Assembly: GCA_044507625.1 (NCBI GenBank) | Contig: JBIQJE010000011.1 | Coordinates: forward strand, 1-64,000 | Source: Hyphomicrobium_A sp044507625 | GTDB taxonomy: Bacteria > Pseudomonadota > Alphaproteobacteria > Rhizobiales > Hyphomicrobiaceae | Direction: 5' to 3' | Length of the DNA: 64,000 bases | Shown here: in pieces, positions 33,442 through 41,859 of the stretch | Layout of the letters: each line of letters starts with the position of its first letter | Position numbering within the stretch: the first letter of the stretch is position 1 | Position numbers and translations under genes: made by a program | Notes under the pieces: model-generated | The model's input: the letters and a program-made list of their open reading frames with translations, nothing else | Database searches by the model: none | Told to the model about the DNA's origin: nothing

Positions 33442-34179
33442 CTATTTTGCGGACGCGTAGGCCCGATGTGTCCCGGCCGCATCCGAAGGGGCTTCCGCGG
33501 CATGGTCGAGGATCGCATCGGCATGGAGCTTCAAGGTGTCGTACAGCGGGAGCGCGGTATCCTTTTCGGAGATCAGCAGGCCGAGCTCCGTGCACCCGAG
33601 AATGACCGCCTCTGCCCCTCGCGCCTCGAGATCGGCGACAATCGCGCGGGCGGCGGCGGTCGATTCCGGCCTTACTATCCCGTGGGAGAGCTCCTCCCAG
33701 ATAACGCGGTCGAGCGTCCGGCGCTCGGCCGCGCCCGGCACGCACGTCCCGATGCCGCGGGCGCTGAAATGATCCTGGAAGAAACCGAACTCCATCGTGG
33801 CTCTCGTTCCTAGGAGCGCCACCTTGCGCCGTCCGTCGCGGCTCAGCGCGGCGGCGGTGGCGTCCATGATGGTGACGATCTGCAATGGAGAGGTGTCGCG
33901 GATCTGCGCGTAGGCATTGTGGGGTGTGTTGGCGAGAATGGCGGCGAAGTCCGCTCCGGCCGCCTTGAGCCGCCGCAAAGCGCCGAGCAGAATTTCCGCA
34001 ACGCCGTCCCAATCGTTCTTTGCAAAGAGATCGACGAGGATCTGCAGGTTGAGGCTCTCGAGCGTAATTGGCGGGAAGTTCAGGCCGCCGTATATGCGGT
34101 TATATTCAGTGCAGAGCCGCTGGTAGTAGTGAACCGTCGATTCCGGGCTCAGCCCTCCGATCAGGCCTATCCTGCGCAT
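33442..34179 (-). CDS. Aspartate/glutamate racemase family protein
   Basis: A 245-residue PLP-independent racemase-fold protein from the ATG (a GTG lies four codons upstream). The N-terminus RRIGLIGGLSPESTVHYYQRL is typical. The second catalytic cysteine is present in ILGCTELGLL (Cys196). The first active-site motif reads LANTPH rather than the common CNT-H, so residue 83 is Ala. Similar replacement is known in E. coli YgeA-type L-Asp/Glu racemases, which therefore are the closest guess. Activity on other hydantoin- or glutamate-like substrates cannot be excluded. A copy of the TATCG palindrome lies about 40 bases upstream. Confidence 0.87.
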   Translation of the reverse strand: MRRIGLIGGLSPESTVHYYQRLCTEYNRIYGGLNFPPITLESLNLQILVDLFAKNDWDGVAEILLGALRRLKAAGADFAAILANTPHNAYAQIRDTSPLQIVTIMDATAAALSRDGRRKVALLGTRATMEFGFFQDHFSARGIGTCVPGAAERRTLDRVIWEELSHGIVRPESTAAARAIVADLEARGAEAVILGCTELGLLISEKDTALPLYDTLKLHADAILDHAAEAPSDAAGTHRAYASAK

Positions 34180-34217
34180 GGGGACCCCCACGGAAAGTGA
34201 ATTGCCATCTCCGTTTT

Positions 34218-34232
34218 TATCGCCCTACGATA
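34218..34232. promoter_or_regulatory. TATCG-N5-CGATA palindrome, copy 3
   Basis: TATCG-CCCTA-CGATA, a perfect five-base dyad, lies 39 bases before the racemase start and about 95 bases before the divergent 5-formyl-THF cyclo-ligase gene. Confidence 0.65.
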
Positions 34233-34325
34233 TTCATGTCGAGGCGCGGCTAAGCTTCGGCGCGTGGAAACGCAAGATGCCGCGCGGGCGTTATTGCAAG
34301 GGACAACAAGCAAGGGACAACAAGG

Positions 34326-35024
34326 ATGACGGCGGAGCGACACGTGGATGAGGAAGACCGCCAGTTCGATGCGCCGGCATCGCCGCCGTGTGCCATGCAC
34401 GAGATCGAGACGGATTTTGCCGGCTTGAGCCATGAACGCGCGGGCGAAAACCTCACGCGCTGGCGCTATAGCGAACGTAAGCGGCTCATTGCGGCGCGCA
34501 TGGCGCTTACGGTTGCCGAGCGAGAGGCGCACGCCAAGCGCGTTGCGTGCGAGCTCGACACCATCATCCCGCGCACGGACGGGACGATTGTCAGCCTCTA
34601 CTGGCCGTTCCGCGGCGAGCCGGACTTGCGGCCCTGGATGGCGCGGGCTGCAACGGCCGGGCTGCGGACGGCACTGCCGATCGTGCTCGGCAAAGGCCAG
34701 CCGCTCGTCTTTCGCGAATGGTGGCCGGGAGCGCGCCTGGAACGGGGCGTCTGGAACATTCCCTATCCGGCCGACGGCGCGCTCGTCGCGCCGACCGTCG
34801 TCATCGCGCCGCTGGTGGGCTTCGATGCCCGCGGCTACCGCCTCGGCTACGGTGGAGGATATTTCGACCGCACGCTCGCGAGCCTCACGCCGCGCCCGAT
34901 GGCAATCGGAGTGGGCCATCCCAACACAGCCATCGCCAACATCTTCCCGCAGGCCTATGACATTCCGATGGACTGGATCGTCACGGGTGAGGGTTCGCCG
35001 CGCGCCGTGTCCAGGTCGCCATAA
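34326..35024 (+). CDS. 5-formyltetrahydrofolate cyclo-ligase
   Basis: Converts 5-formyl-THF to 5,10-methenyl-THF with ATP, recovering folate for one-carbon metabolism. The 232-residue protein shows YWPFRGEPDLRPWM, a central PLVGFDARGYRLGYGGGYFDRTLA block (about 162-185) with the family GYGGGYYD-like signature, and AIGVGHP. The start gives a hydrophilic N-terminal extension of about 45 residues; a shorter start at a later ATG is possible. In a methylotroph this gene would support folate-linked C1 flux. Confidence 0.93.
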   Translation: MTAERHVDEEDRQFDAPASPPCAMHEIETDFAGLSHERAGENLTRWRYSERKRLIAARMALTVAEREAHAKRVACELDTIIPRTDGTIVSLYWPFRGEPDLRPWMARAATAGLRTALPIVLGKGQPLVFREWWPGARLERGVWNIPYPADGALVAPTVVIAPLVGFDARGYRLGYGGGYFDRTLASLTPRPMAIGVGHPNTAIANIFPQAYDIPMDWIVTGEGSPRAVSRSP

Positions 35025-35387
35025 ATGCTTCGCAATTTGTAGCAGCGCGCCCGTTGCGCGGGACCGCCATAAGCCCGCCGAGATTGCCGGTCTCCAATGG
35101 TGCTCGCCGCGCCGATCGCGCCCCGTCAATCGCACCATTGACAAAACGTGAGAACACGCCAGATTCACGGGATGGCGAAAATGCACACGAGCACGTTCCG
35201 GATTCATCCGATCGCGGAAATCTAGCCCTGAGGCTCGGCCATTGTGCGCCCCGAGCTCCAGGGGTGCATTCGGGCTGCATATGATTGCATCGCCACCCCG
35301 GCGCCAAACCATTCAACATAGACAGATTCAGCCGGTGCAGCTCTGCGCTGGTCACGTTTGCGCACCGCGGAGGAGTATACCTATCCC
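35025..35387. other. Gene-free stretch between cyclo-ligase and Rnk-like gene
   Basis: A gap of 363 bases. It holds a perfect nine-base inverted repeat (CAATGGTGC at 35095 and GCACCATTG at 35132) whose right arm merges into TTGACA (35138-35143), a possible -35 element with no good -10. No cloverleaf, 6S-like fold or reading frame was convincing. Confidence 0.4.
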
Positions 35388-35810
35388 ATGACCGAGCTCA
35401 CGAAAGCCAACAGCACCAAGCCTGCCATCGTTGTCAGCGACGTCGACTACAAGCGCCTCAGCGACCTCGCCACGGGTGCGCTCGATCGCTTCCCCGCCGT
35501 CGCCGAGGAGCTGCTCGCGGAAATGGACCGGGCGCAGGTGGTCTCTGCCGCCCTCATTCCGCCGGGCGTGGCGCAGATGCATTCGACGATCGCCTACCGC
35601 GCCGATTCCGGCCAGGAGCGCCGCGTGACACTGGTCTATCCGGGCGAAGCGGACATCGCCGCGAACCGCATCTCCATTCTCACGCCGATCGGCACCGCGC
35701 TCATCGGGCTTTCGAAGGGCCAGTCCATCACGTGGGTCACGCGCGATGGCCAGCGGCACGCGCTGACGGTTCTCAGTGTCGAGCAGCCGAGCTCGGTTCT
35801 CGCCGACTAA
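35388..35810 (+). CDS. Rnk/GreA-type nucleoside diphosphate kinase regulator-like protein 1
   Basis: A 140-residue protein with an N-terminal helical part (DVDYKRLSDLATGALDRFPAVAEELLAEMDRAQVV) and a C-terminal FKBP-like GreA/GreB domain (TIAYRADSGQERRVTLVYPGEADIAANRISILTPIGTALIGLSKGQSI). Rnk binds RNA polymerase but lacks the acidic coiled-coil tip used by Gre factors for transcript cleavage, as is true here. AGGAG lies about 12 bases before the ATG. A second Rnk-like gene follows 219 bases on. Confidence 0.9.
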   Translation: MTELTKANSTKPAIVVSDVDYKRLSDLATGALDRFPAVAEELLAEMDRAQVVSAALIPPGVAQMHSTIAYRADSGQERRVTLVYPGEADIAANRISILTPIGTALIGLSKGQSITWVTRDGQRHALTVLSVEQPSSVLAD

Positions 35811-36029
35811 CGCGCAGAGCGCGAAGGCAACGCGCGGCGTGGACGCAATGGTGAATGGGAGGTGCCCCTTGGTTATCAGCAGCATGCCACTTCTCCGCCA
35901 GAGGCCTTCCATCTCAGGCGTCTAGCCCCTGGCGCCGCGCTTCAAAACGCAACGCCGGGGCCAGGGGAGATCCTCAAAGCCACCCGTTCTGTCTCGGTGC
36001 ACCGAAGCCCGGTGCGGCGGAGAATTGCC

Positions 36030-36590
36030 ATGCCCAAGCTTGCCCATTGCTTCCTATCGACCAAGGATTTCACGGCCCTCGAAACGCTGCTGGACCAGGA
36101 GGCCTATCGCGAGGACGCATTCCTGCGTCTGCTGCGCAACAAACTTTCGACCGCGACGGTCATGCTGCAAGAGGACATGGGGCCCGATATCGCGACCCTC
36201 GACAGCCGCATCGACTATGTGATCGACGGCCGTCAAAGCGACAGCCGCATCCTCGTCCTCGGCGGCGAGACCGCGCAGTCTTGTCTTGCTCTCCCGATCA
36301 CCACGCTGCGCGGTCTTGCACTGCTCGGGTTGCTGGCCGGCGATACGGTCACCGTCGCGCGGCCTGAAGGCGGCGTGGAGGAGCTGTATCTCGAAAGGGT
36401 TGCCTTCCAGCCGGAGGCGGACCGGAAAGAGCGCCTGCTCGACCGGATGGCGGCGCACGCCGGGCAGGATCGCGCCTCACCCAGCGGCGGCTCGGTGATT
36501 GCCTTCCCGGCATGGCGTAAGCCCGTTTCCGCTGTCACGGGCGACGGGCTGCCGCCCGACGATGACGATCCGGGGCCGCGTGCGGCCTGA
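36030..36590 (+). CDS. Rnk/GreA-type regulator-like protein 2
   Basis: A 186-residue relative of its upstream neighbour, with a short N-terminal helical part (KDFTALETLLDQEAYREDAFLRLLRNKL) and a GreA/GreB-like C-terminal domain (RIDYVIDGRQSDSRILV, LPITTLRGLALLGLLAGDTVTV). It adds a longer C-terminal tail ending in an acidic DDDDPGPRAA stretch. GGCGGAGA precedes the ATG. The shared domain is more diverged, so the Gre-type assignment is less certain than for the first copy. Confidence 0.75.
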   Translation: MPKLAHCFLSTKDFTALETLLDQEAYREDAFLRLLRNKLSTATVMLQEDMGPDIATLDSRIDYVIDGRQSDSRILVLGGETAQSCLALPITTLRGLALLGLLAGDTVTVARPEGGVEELYLERVAFQPEADRKERLLDRMAAHAGQDRASPSGGSVIAFPAWRKPVSAVTGDGLPPDDDDPGPRAA

Positions 36591-36758
36591 GGGAGTAGGC
36601 CGCTACCAACAGGGGCGCGCGCGGGGCAAGCCTCCGGTTAGACCCGATGGGGGTCTAACGTCACGCTGCCCGGAGAACGGGCCGGGAACCGGGCGCCTTC
36701 GATGCCGCATGGCAGGTGCGCGTGGGAACAGCGCCCGCCGCCCGCCCGTTGAAATTCC

Positions 36759-37193
36759 ATGAACAGGTGGACTTCCAGTAAGGGCTCGATCCTCGTGGTC
36801 GAGGACGAGCCGCTGATCCGGGATTACGTGTCGGGCATATTGGGCCAGTCGGGCTTCGATGTGGTCGAGGCCGGGACCGGCGAGGAGGCGCTGCGGCGGC
36901 TCGCCGAAGGTGGCGTATGTGCCGTCGTCAGTGACGTCGCCATGCCCGGCGCGGTGGATGGTTTCGAGCTGGCGCGACGGGTGCGCACGGAATCGCCGCG
37001 CACGGGCATCGTTTTGGTGTCCGGCGTCACTATCCCCGATGGGGGCCATTTGCCGGACGGCGGGCATCTGCCCGGCGGTGTGCGCTTCCTGACCAAGCCG
37101 GTGAAAGCTTCGACGCTGTTGCGCCTCGTGCGGGAGGTGGCCGATCCGCGGGCTCACCTTCCGGCCTGCGCAGAGCGCGGGCGGGCGCCTTAA
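36759..37193 (+). CDS. Single-domain response regulator (CheY-like receiver)
   Basis: A 144-residue stand-alone receiver protein. The acidic pocket (VVEDEP), phosphoacceptor Asp in VVSDVAMPG (about residue 59) and the conserved Lys in FLTKPVKAS are all present. A short insert with repeated PDGGHLP units (about 93-105) lies between the fourth strand and the Lys, which is unusual. No output domain and no histidine kinase gene is adjacent. Confidence 0.92.
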   Translation: MNRWTSSKGSILVVEDEPLIRDYVSGILGQSGFDVVEAGTGEEALRRLAEGGVCAVVSDVAMPGAVDGFELARRVRTESPRTGIVLVSGVTIPDGGHLPDGGHLPGGVRFLTKPVKASTLLRLVREVADPRAHLPACAERGRAP

Positions 37194-37212
37194 AGGGAGC
37201 CTTAAGCTCAGC

Positions 37213-39177
37213 GTGCGACGTATGCCGACCATAAGCTTGGTGCGCACACCTCAGGGTCAGCCGATGGCATTGGGCCGCTCGCAGTCACCGGCGGTGCCTC
37301 AACGGAAGGCAGCGAAGCCTGCGCGCACGGCGTCCCTCGCGCTTCCCGAATTCGTTGCTCCGCAGCTCGCCACGCTGGTCACATCGCCGCCCGAAGGCGA
37401 TGGGTGGGTGCACGAGATCAAGTACGATGGCTACAGGGCCATCGCCGCGATCGCGGCGGGCAAAGTGCGCATCTACACGCGCTCGAGCCAGGACTGGACG
37501 GCGAAATTTTCTTCTATCGCGAACGCGCTGAAGGACTTGAAGGTCGCCAGCGCGCTGCTCGACGGGGAGATCGTGGCCCTCGATCCCGAAGGCCGCTCGA
37601 GCTTCCAGCGCCTGCAGAACGCGCTGCGCAATGAGCGCGCGCCACTCATCTACTACGTGTTCGACATTCTCGAACTCGACGGGCGCGATGTGCGCGCCAA
37701 GCCGCTGGAGCGACGCAAGGAAATCCTGCGCAAGGTGCTGAACGGCGCGCCGGATGCGATCCGCTACAGCGAGGACGTTGCCGGGCACGGTGGCGAGATG
37801 CTCGCCAAGGCGTGCAATCTCGGACTGGAAGGCATCGTCTCCAAGCAGGCGAACAAGCCCTACGTGTCGCGGCGCTCGATGGGCTGGCTGAAGAGCAAGT
37901 GCCTGGGGAGCGACGAGTTCGTGATCGGCGGCTACCGCCTTTCGGACAAGAAGGGCCGTCCCTTCGCCTCCCTGCTCTTGGGGGAATACGCCGGCGGCAA
38001 GCTGCACTATCGCGGCCGTGTCGGCACCGGCTTCGATACCGCTATGCTGGAGGATCTCGGCGCCAAGCTCGCGAGCTGCGCGCGCAAGACGAGCCCGTTC
38101 GTCGATGCGCCGCGCGCGATACTGCGCGATGCCCGCTGGGTGGAGCCACGGCTCGTGGCGCAGATCGCCTACACGGAGCGCACGGAGGACGGCATACTGC
38201 GTCATCCGGCATTCCTCGGGCTACGGGGTGACAAACCGGCAAGACAGGTGCAGACGCAGATGCCAAAGCCGATTGACAAAGCGCAGGACGCGAACACGGT
38301 CGGGGGCGTTGCAATCTCGAACCCGGACCGGATGCTGTTCCCCGGCGCGGGCATCACCAAGCTCGAGCTGGCGCGGTATCTGCTGACCGTGAGCGAGCAC
38401 ATGCTCCCCTATGTCGATGAACGGCCGCTGAGCATCGTGCGCTGCCCGGAGGGCGCGGCGAAGACCTGCTTCTATCAGAAGCACGCGAAGAAGGGCCTTC
38501 CCAGCGCGCTCAAGTCGGCGCCCGTGCGCGAAGGCGATGGCAAGGTCGCGCAATATCTCATGGTCGATGATGCGGCCGGCATCGTCTCGGTGGCGCAGAT
38601 CGGCGGCCTCGAAATCCACCCCTGGGGGGCACGGGCGGGGAATCTGGAGCGTCCCGACCGTCTCATCTTCGATCTCGATCCGGATCCGAGCGTCGATTTC
38701 GCGGCCGTGCGCGAGGCGGCGCGCGACGTGCGCAAGCTGCTCGAGGCGGCGGGGCTGGAAAGCTTCGCGCTGGTGACCGGCGGCAAGGGCATCCATGTGA
38801 TCGCGCCGCTCGATGCGCGCCAGGGGTGGGAAACCGTGAAGGGATTTGCGCGCGGTGTCGCCGAGAAGCTCGCACAGAACGAGCCCGAGCGCTTCACGGC
38901 CACGATGTCGAAGGCGAAACGGCGCGGACGCATCTTCATCGACTGGCTGCGCAATGAGCGCGGCGCAACGGCGGTTGCGCCCTATTCACCGCGCGCCAGG
39001 CCCGGGGCAAGCGTTGCCACACCGGTGACATGGACGGAGCTGTCGCGCATCAAGGCGGCGAACGCGTTCACGATCCCGCTCGTGTTGCAGCGACTTCGGC
39101 GCAAGGCCGACCCGTGGGCGGATTACAGCCAGACCCGCCAGCGCATCTCAGACAAGGCTTTGCGATTTTTCGCCTGA
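37213..39177 (+). CDS. ligD: DNA ligase D (ligase and polymerase domains)
   Basis: A 654-residue non-homologous end-joining enzyme. An ATP-dependent ligase domain comes first, with adenylated Lys70 in HEIKYDGYR, then GLEGIVSKQANKPY and the OB-fold part (YRGRVGTGFD). The primase-polymerase domain follows from about 350 (ISNPDRMLFPGAGITK), with catalytic DLDPDP, GGKGIHVIAPL and the final IKAANAFTIPLVLQRL. The 3'-phosphoesterase domain found in many LigD proteins is absent. The GTG start is weakly supported; ATG at 37222 is an alternative. No ku gene is adjacent. The 3' end overlaps the convergent GT2 gene by 30 bases. Confidence 0.93.
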   Translation: MRRMPTISLVRTPQGQPMALGRSQSPAVPQRKAAKPARTASLALPEFVAPQLATLVTSPPEGDGWVHEIKYDGYRAIAAIAAGKVRIYTRSSQDWTAKFSSIANALKDLKVASALLDGEIVALDPEGRSSFQRLQNALRNERAPLIYYVFDILELDGRDVRAKPLERRKEILRKVLNGAPDAIRYSEDVAGHGGEMLAKACNLGLEGIVSKQANKPYVSRRSMGWLKSKCLGSDEFVIGGYRLSDKKGRPFASLLLGEYAGGKLHYRGRVGTGFDTAMLEDLGAKLASCARKTSPFVDAPRAILRDARWVEPRLVAQIAYTERTEDGILRHPAFLGLRGDKPARQVQTQMPKPIDKAQDANTVGGVAISNPDRMLFPGAGITKLELARYLLTVSEHMLPYVDERPLSIVRCPEGAAKTCFYQKHAKKGLPSALKSAPVREGDGKVAQYLMVDDAAGIVSVAQIGGLEIHPWGARAGNLERPDRLIFDLDPDPSVDFAAVREAARDVRKLLEAAGLESFALVTGGKGIHVIAPLDARQGWETVKGFARGVAEKLAQNEPERFTATMSKAKRRGRIFIDWLRNERGATAVAPYSPRARPGASVATPVTWTELSRIKAANAFTIPLVLQRLRRKADPWADYSQTRQRISDKALRFFA

Positions 39178-40698
39178 CGCCTCGGAGTTCGCCGCGGCGG
39201 ACGGCATTGGCCGCCGTCCGAAATGCTCGGTCTTCTCCCAATAGAACGGCGCCGATACAAGCTGGAACAGCGCGCGGTGCGCCGCGAAGGATATCGCCAG
39301 CCAGTAGGCCGGCATCATCAGCGCGTGGGCGGCCAGCCTCAGCCGCCCACGGCGCGCCGCCGCAACCGTTCCGAGCGCGATGGCGCTCACATATCCCGCC
39401 ACGAGATTGAAAATGCCGATGCTGAGGAGCCACTGTCCGAAGACATTCTGGGGGGTGCTCAACATGCGGTCCTGCCAGAGATCGAACGCGATGAGCAGGT
39501 AGAACCACGGGTGCACCAGCACGGACAGGATCATGCCGCCCATCAGCACCTGAAACCCGATGAAACGGCGCGCGCCCAGCTCGCGCCACAAGCGGCCCGG
39601 CTGGCGCATGTGCACGAGGTAGGTCTGCATCCAGCCCTTGAGCCAGCGCGTGCGCTGCCCTTTCCAGACACCGAACGTCTGCGGCGCCTCCTCCCAGGTG
39701 GTGGAGGGGATGACGCCGACGTGCCATCCCTGCCGCGCAAGGCGCATGCCGAGATCGGCGTCCTCGGTAACGTTGTAGGGATCCCAGCCGCCGACGGCAT
39801 CGAGCACCCGGCGCGGAAAGTGGTTCGATGTTCCACCCAGCGGCACCGGGAGCTGCAGCCGCTCCAGGGCGGGCAGGATGCAATCGAACAGCGCGGTGTA
39901 TTCGATGGTGAATTGGCGCGTGAACCAGCTCACGTCGGAGTTGTCGATGTTGAGCTGCGCCTGCAGACAGCCGAGACGCCCACCGCCCGCCTCGAGGCCC
40001 GCGAGCGCGCGGCGGAGCTGGTCCGGCTCGGGGACGTCCTCGGCATCGTAGACGACGACATACTCGCCCTTGGCCAATTGCATCGCGTACTGCGTGGCGC
40101 GCGGCTTGGTGCGGGGCTGGCCATCCGGCACCACGATGACCTGCATGTGCGGATCGAGGCCCGCGACCTCCAGCGCTGCTTTCGTTTCGCGGTCGACCTC
40201 TTCAACGATGAGCATGACCTCGAGACGCTCGGGCGGATAGTCGAGCGCGCGCAGGGAGTCGACGAGTTGCGGCACCACGGCCGCCTCGCGGAACAGCGGC
40301 ACCAGGATCGTATAGAGCGGAAGCGCGGCGTCATCGGCGCCGGCGGACGGCGGCGCAGACACACGCGGAGGTGGAAAGCGCAACTGCCACAGGGCAATGC
40401 TGCGGAGAAGCACGACGCAGAGGAACGGAAACGCCAGCAGCGCCAGGAGGGCGATGATCGTCGCCTCGGTGGCGAGCATCAGCCCGCCGGCCAGGAGCAG
40501 AGCCGCACCGATCAGAACGCGCCGCTGCCAGGCCCACAGGCCGACGGACGCGGAAAGCTCGGGATTGCGGGTGCGCAGGCCGCCTACGGCTTCCAGAAGG
40601 GAGCGGGTACGGGCGGCCTCGTCCAGGGTGCCGGACGATAAACGTTGATTTTTGCGGGCGGTCGTGTCCGCCCTTTTGGATAGCGAATGCCCCAGCAC
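39148..40698 (-). CDS. Family 2 glycosyltransferase, membrane-bound
   Basis: A 516-residue processive-type glycosyltransferase of the inner membrane, making an exported or surface polysaccharide. A GTG start has GGGGGGAGGG at ideal spacing. Two N-terminal membrane helices (about 57-100) precede a GT-A domain with LVPLFREAAVV, VYDAEDVPEPDQL (the metal-binding Asp pair), VTEDADLGMRL (catalytic base) and the QRTRWLKGW signature. Three or four more helices close the protein. The polymer is not known. Confidence 0.93.
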   Translation of the reverse strand: MLGHSLSKRADTTARKNQRLSSGTLDEAARTRSLLEAVGGLRTRNPELSASVGLWAWQRRVLIGAALLLAGGLMLATEATIIALLALLAFPFLCVVLLRSIALWQLRFPPPRVSAPPSAGADDAALPLYTILVPLFREAAVVPQLVDSLRALDYPPERLEVMLIVEEVDRETKAALEVAGLDPHMQVIVVPDGQPRTKPRATQYAMQLAKGEYVVVYDAEDVPEPDQLRRALAGLEAGGGRLGCLQAQLNIDNSDVSWFTRQFTIEYTALFDCILPALERLQLPVPLGGTSNHFPRRVLDAVGGWDPYNVTEDADLGMRLARQGWHVGVIPSTTWEEAPQTFGVWKGQRTRWLKGWMQTYLVHMRQPGRLWRELGARRFIGFQVLMGGMILSVLVHPWFYLLIAFDLWQDRMLSTPQNVFGQWLLSIGIFNLVAGYVSAIALGTVAAARRGRLRLAAHALMMPAYWLAISFAAHRALFQLVSAPFYWEKTEHFGRRPMPSAAANSEASGEKSQSLV

Positions 40699-40800
40699 GA
40701 TGGCCCTCCCCCCGGCGAGCCGAGGATCATCTTGCCATAGTATTGGGTTTGACCATAGTGGGCGCGATTCAGCCTGCCCGCTGCGCGGATTCGACCGGCC

Positions 40801-41673
40801 ATGATCCCAAACCGTCCGGCACTCTCACCGCTCGCTGCCTTCCGCCGCCTGGCGCTCGGCCTCGTCGCGCTCGCTGCGCTTCTGATTTGGCTGCCGCAGG
40901 GCACGGTGGCTCAGGAGGGCGCCAGCGAAGATGTCCCGTCGGCAAGCGAAGAGACAGGCGAGCCTTCGCGGCGCGTCGTGGTGCGCTTCCTCACCGAGGG
41001 GGATTTCCCGCCGTTCAACTTCTACGACGAGGACGGCACGCTGGTCGGGCTCAACGTCGATCTGGCGCGCGCCATCTGCATGGAGCTCAATACGGCCTGC
41101 GATATCAAGGTGCGCCCGTGGGGCGAGCTGCTGCTGGCGCTGCGGCGAGGCGAGGCCGATGCGGTGATCGCCTCCCATGCGGTGACGCCGCAGGCGCTCG
41201 CCGAGGTCGATTTCACCGACCGCTATTTCCAGACGCCGGGCCGCTTTGCGGGCAAGCGCGACGGCGAGAATCTCGCGATCAGCCCGGAAACGCTGGAGAG
41301 CAAGCGCATCGGCGTTGCCAAGAACTCACCGCACGAGGCGTTCTTGCGCACCTTCTTCCGCTCCAGCGCCATCCGCACATACGAAAACCCCGATCTTGCG
41401 CGCGATGCGCTCATCCAGGGTCAGGTCGACTATATCTTCGATGACGGCATCAGCCTCGTGTTCTGGCTGCACGGCACGGCCTCGAAACGGTGCTGCGAAT
41501 TGAAGGGCGGCGCATACCTGGAGCCCAAATTCTTCGGCGACGGCATCGCCATTGCCGTTCCGAAGACGGACTCGCAGATCAAGACGCTGCTCAACGGCGC
41601 GCTTGCGCGGCTGCGGGCCAATGGCCGGCTGGACGAGCTCGTCGAGCGCTATTTCCCGGTGAAGATCTACTGA
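40801..41673 (+). CDS. Family 3 extracellular solute-binding protein (amino acid type)
   Basis: A 290-residue periplasmic binding protein with a signal peptide (residues about 16-38, cleavage TVA-QE). Family blocks include FLTEGDFPPFNFYDEDGTLVGLNVDLARAIC, the VIASHAVTPQALAEVDFTDRYFQTPGRFAG region and an end typical of the fold (LARLRANGRLDELVERYFPVKIY). It could feed an ABC importer, but no permease or ATPase gene is adjacent, so it is an orphan. The ATG lacks a clear ribosome site. Confidence 0.92.
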   Translation: MIPNRPALSPLAAFRRLALGLVALAALLIWLPQGTVAQEGASEDVPSASEETGEPSRRVVVRFLTEGDFPPFNFYDEDGTLVGLNVDLARAICMELNTACDIKVRPWGELLLALRRGEADAVIASHAVTPQALAEVDFTDRYFQTPGRFAGKRDGENLAISPETLESKRIGVAKNSPHEAFLRTFFRSSAIRTYENPDLARDALIQGQVDYIFDDGISLVFWLHGTASKRCCELKGGAYLEPKFFGDGIAIAVPKTDSQIKTLLNGALARLRANGRLDELVERYFPVKIY

Positions 41674-41859
41674 GGCGTCCCGGCGCGGTATGCGGACGCA
41701 TCCCGCGACCCCGCCCAGGGAGTGCACGCGCCCGGAGGGAAGCCGCTTTCTCGCGGCGGTTAACCATGATCGGCGCGGCTGTCACAATACTGCAAACTGA
41801 ATCCGGTCATTGGGGCCTCATCCAAAGCGCAAGGAAGCTTGCTGCTCAAGAGGATGGAC

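Noticed and set aside
34192..35387. Possible 6S RNA near the 5-formyl-THF cyclo-ligase gene
   Set aside because: 6S RNA often neighbours this gene, but I found no long rod-like fold with a central bubble on either side; structure search with a covariance model would decide.
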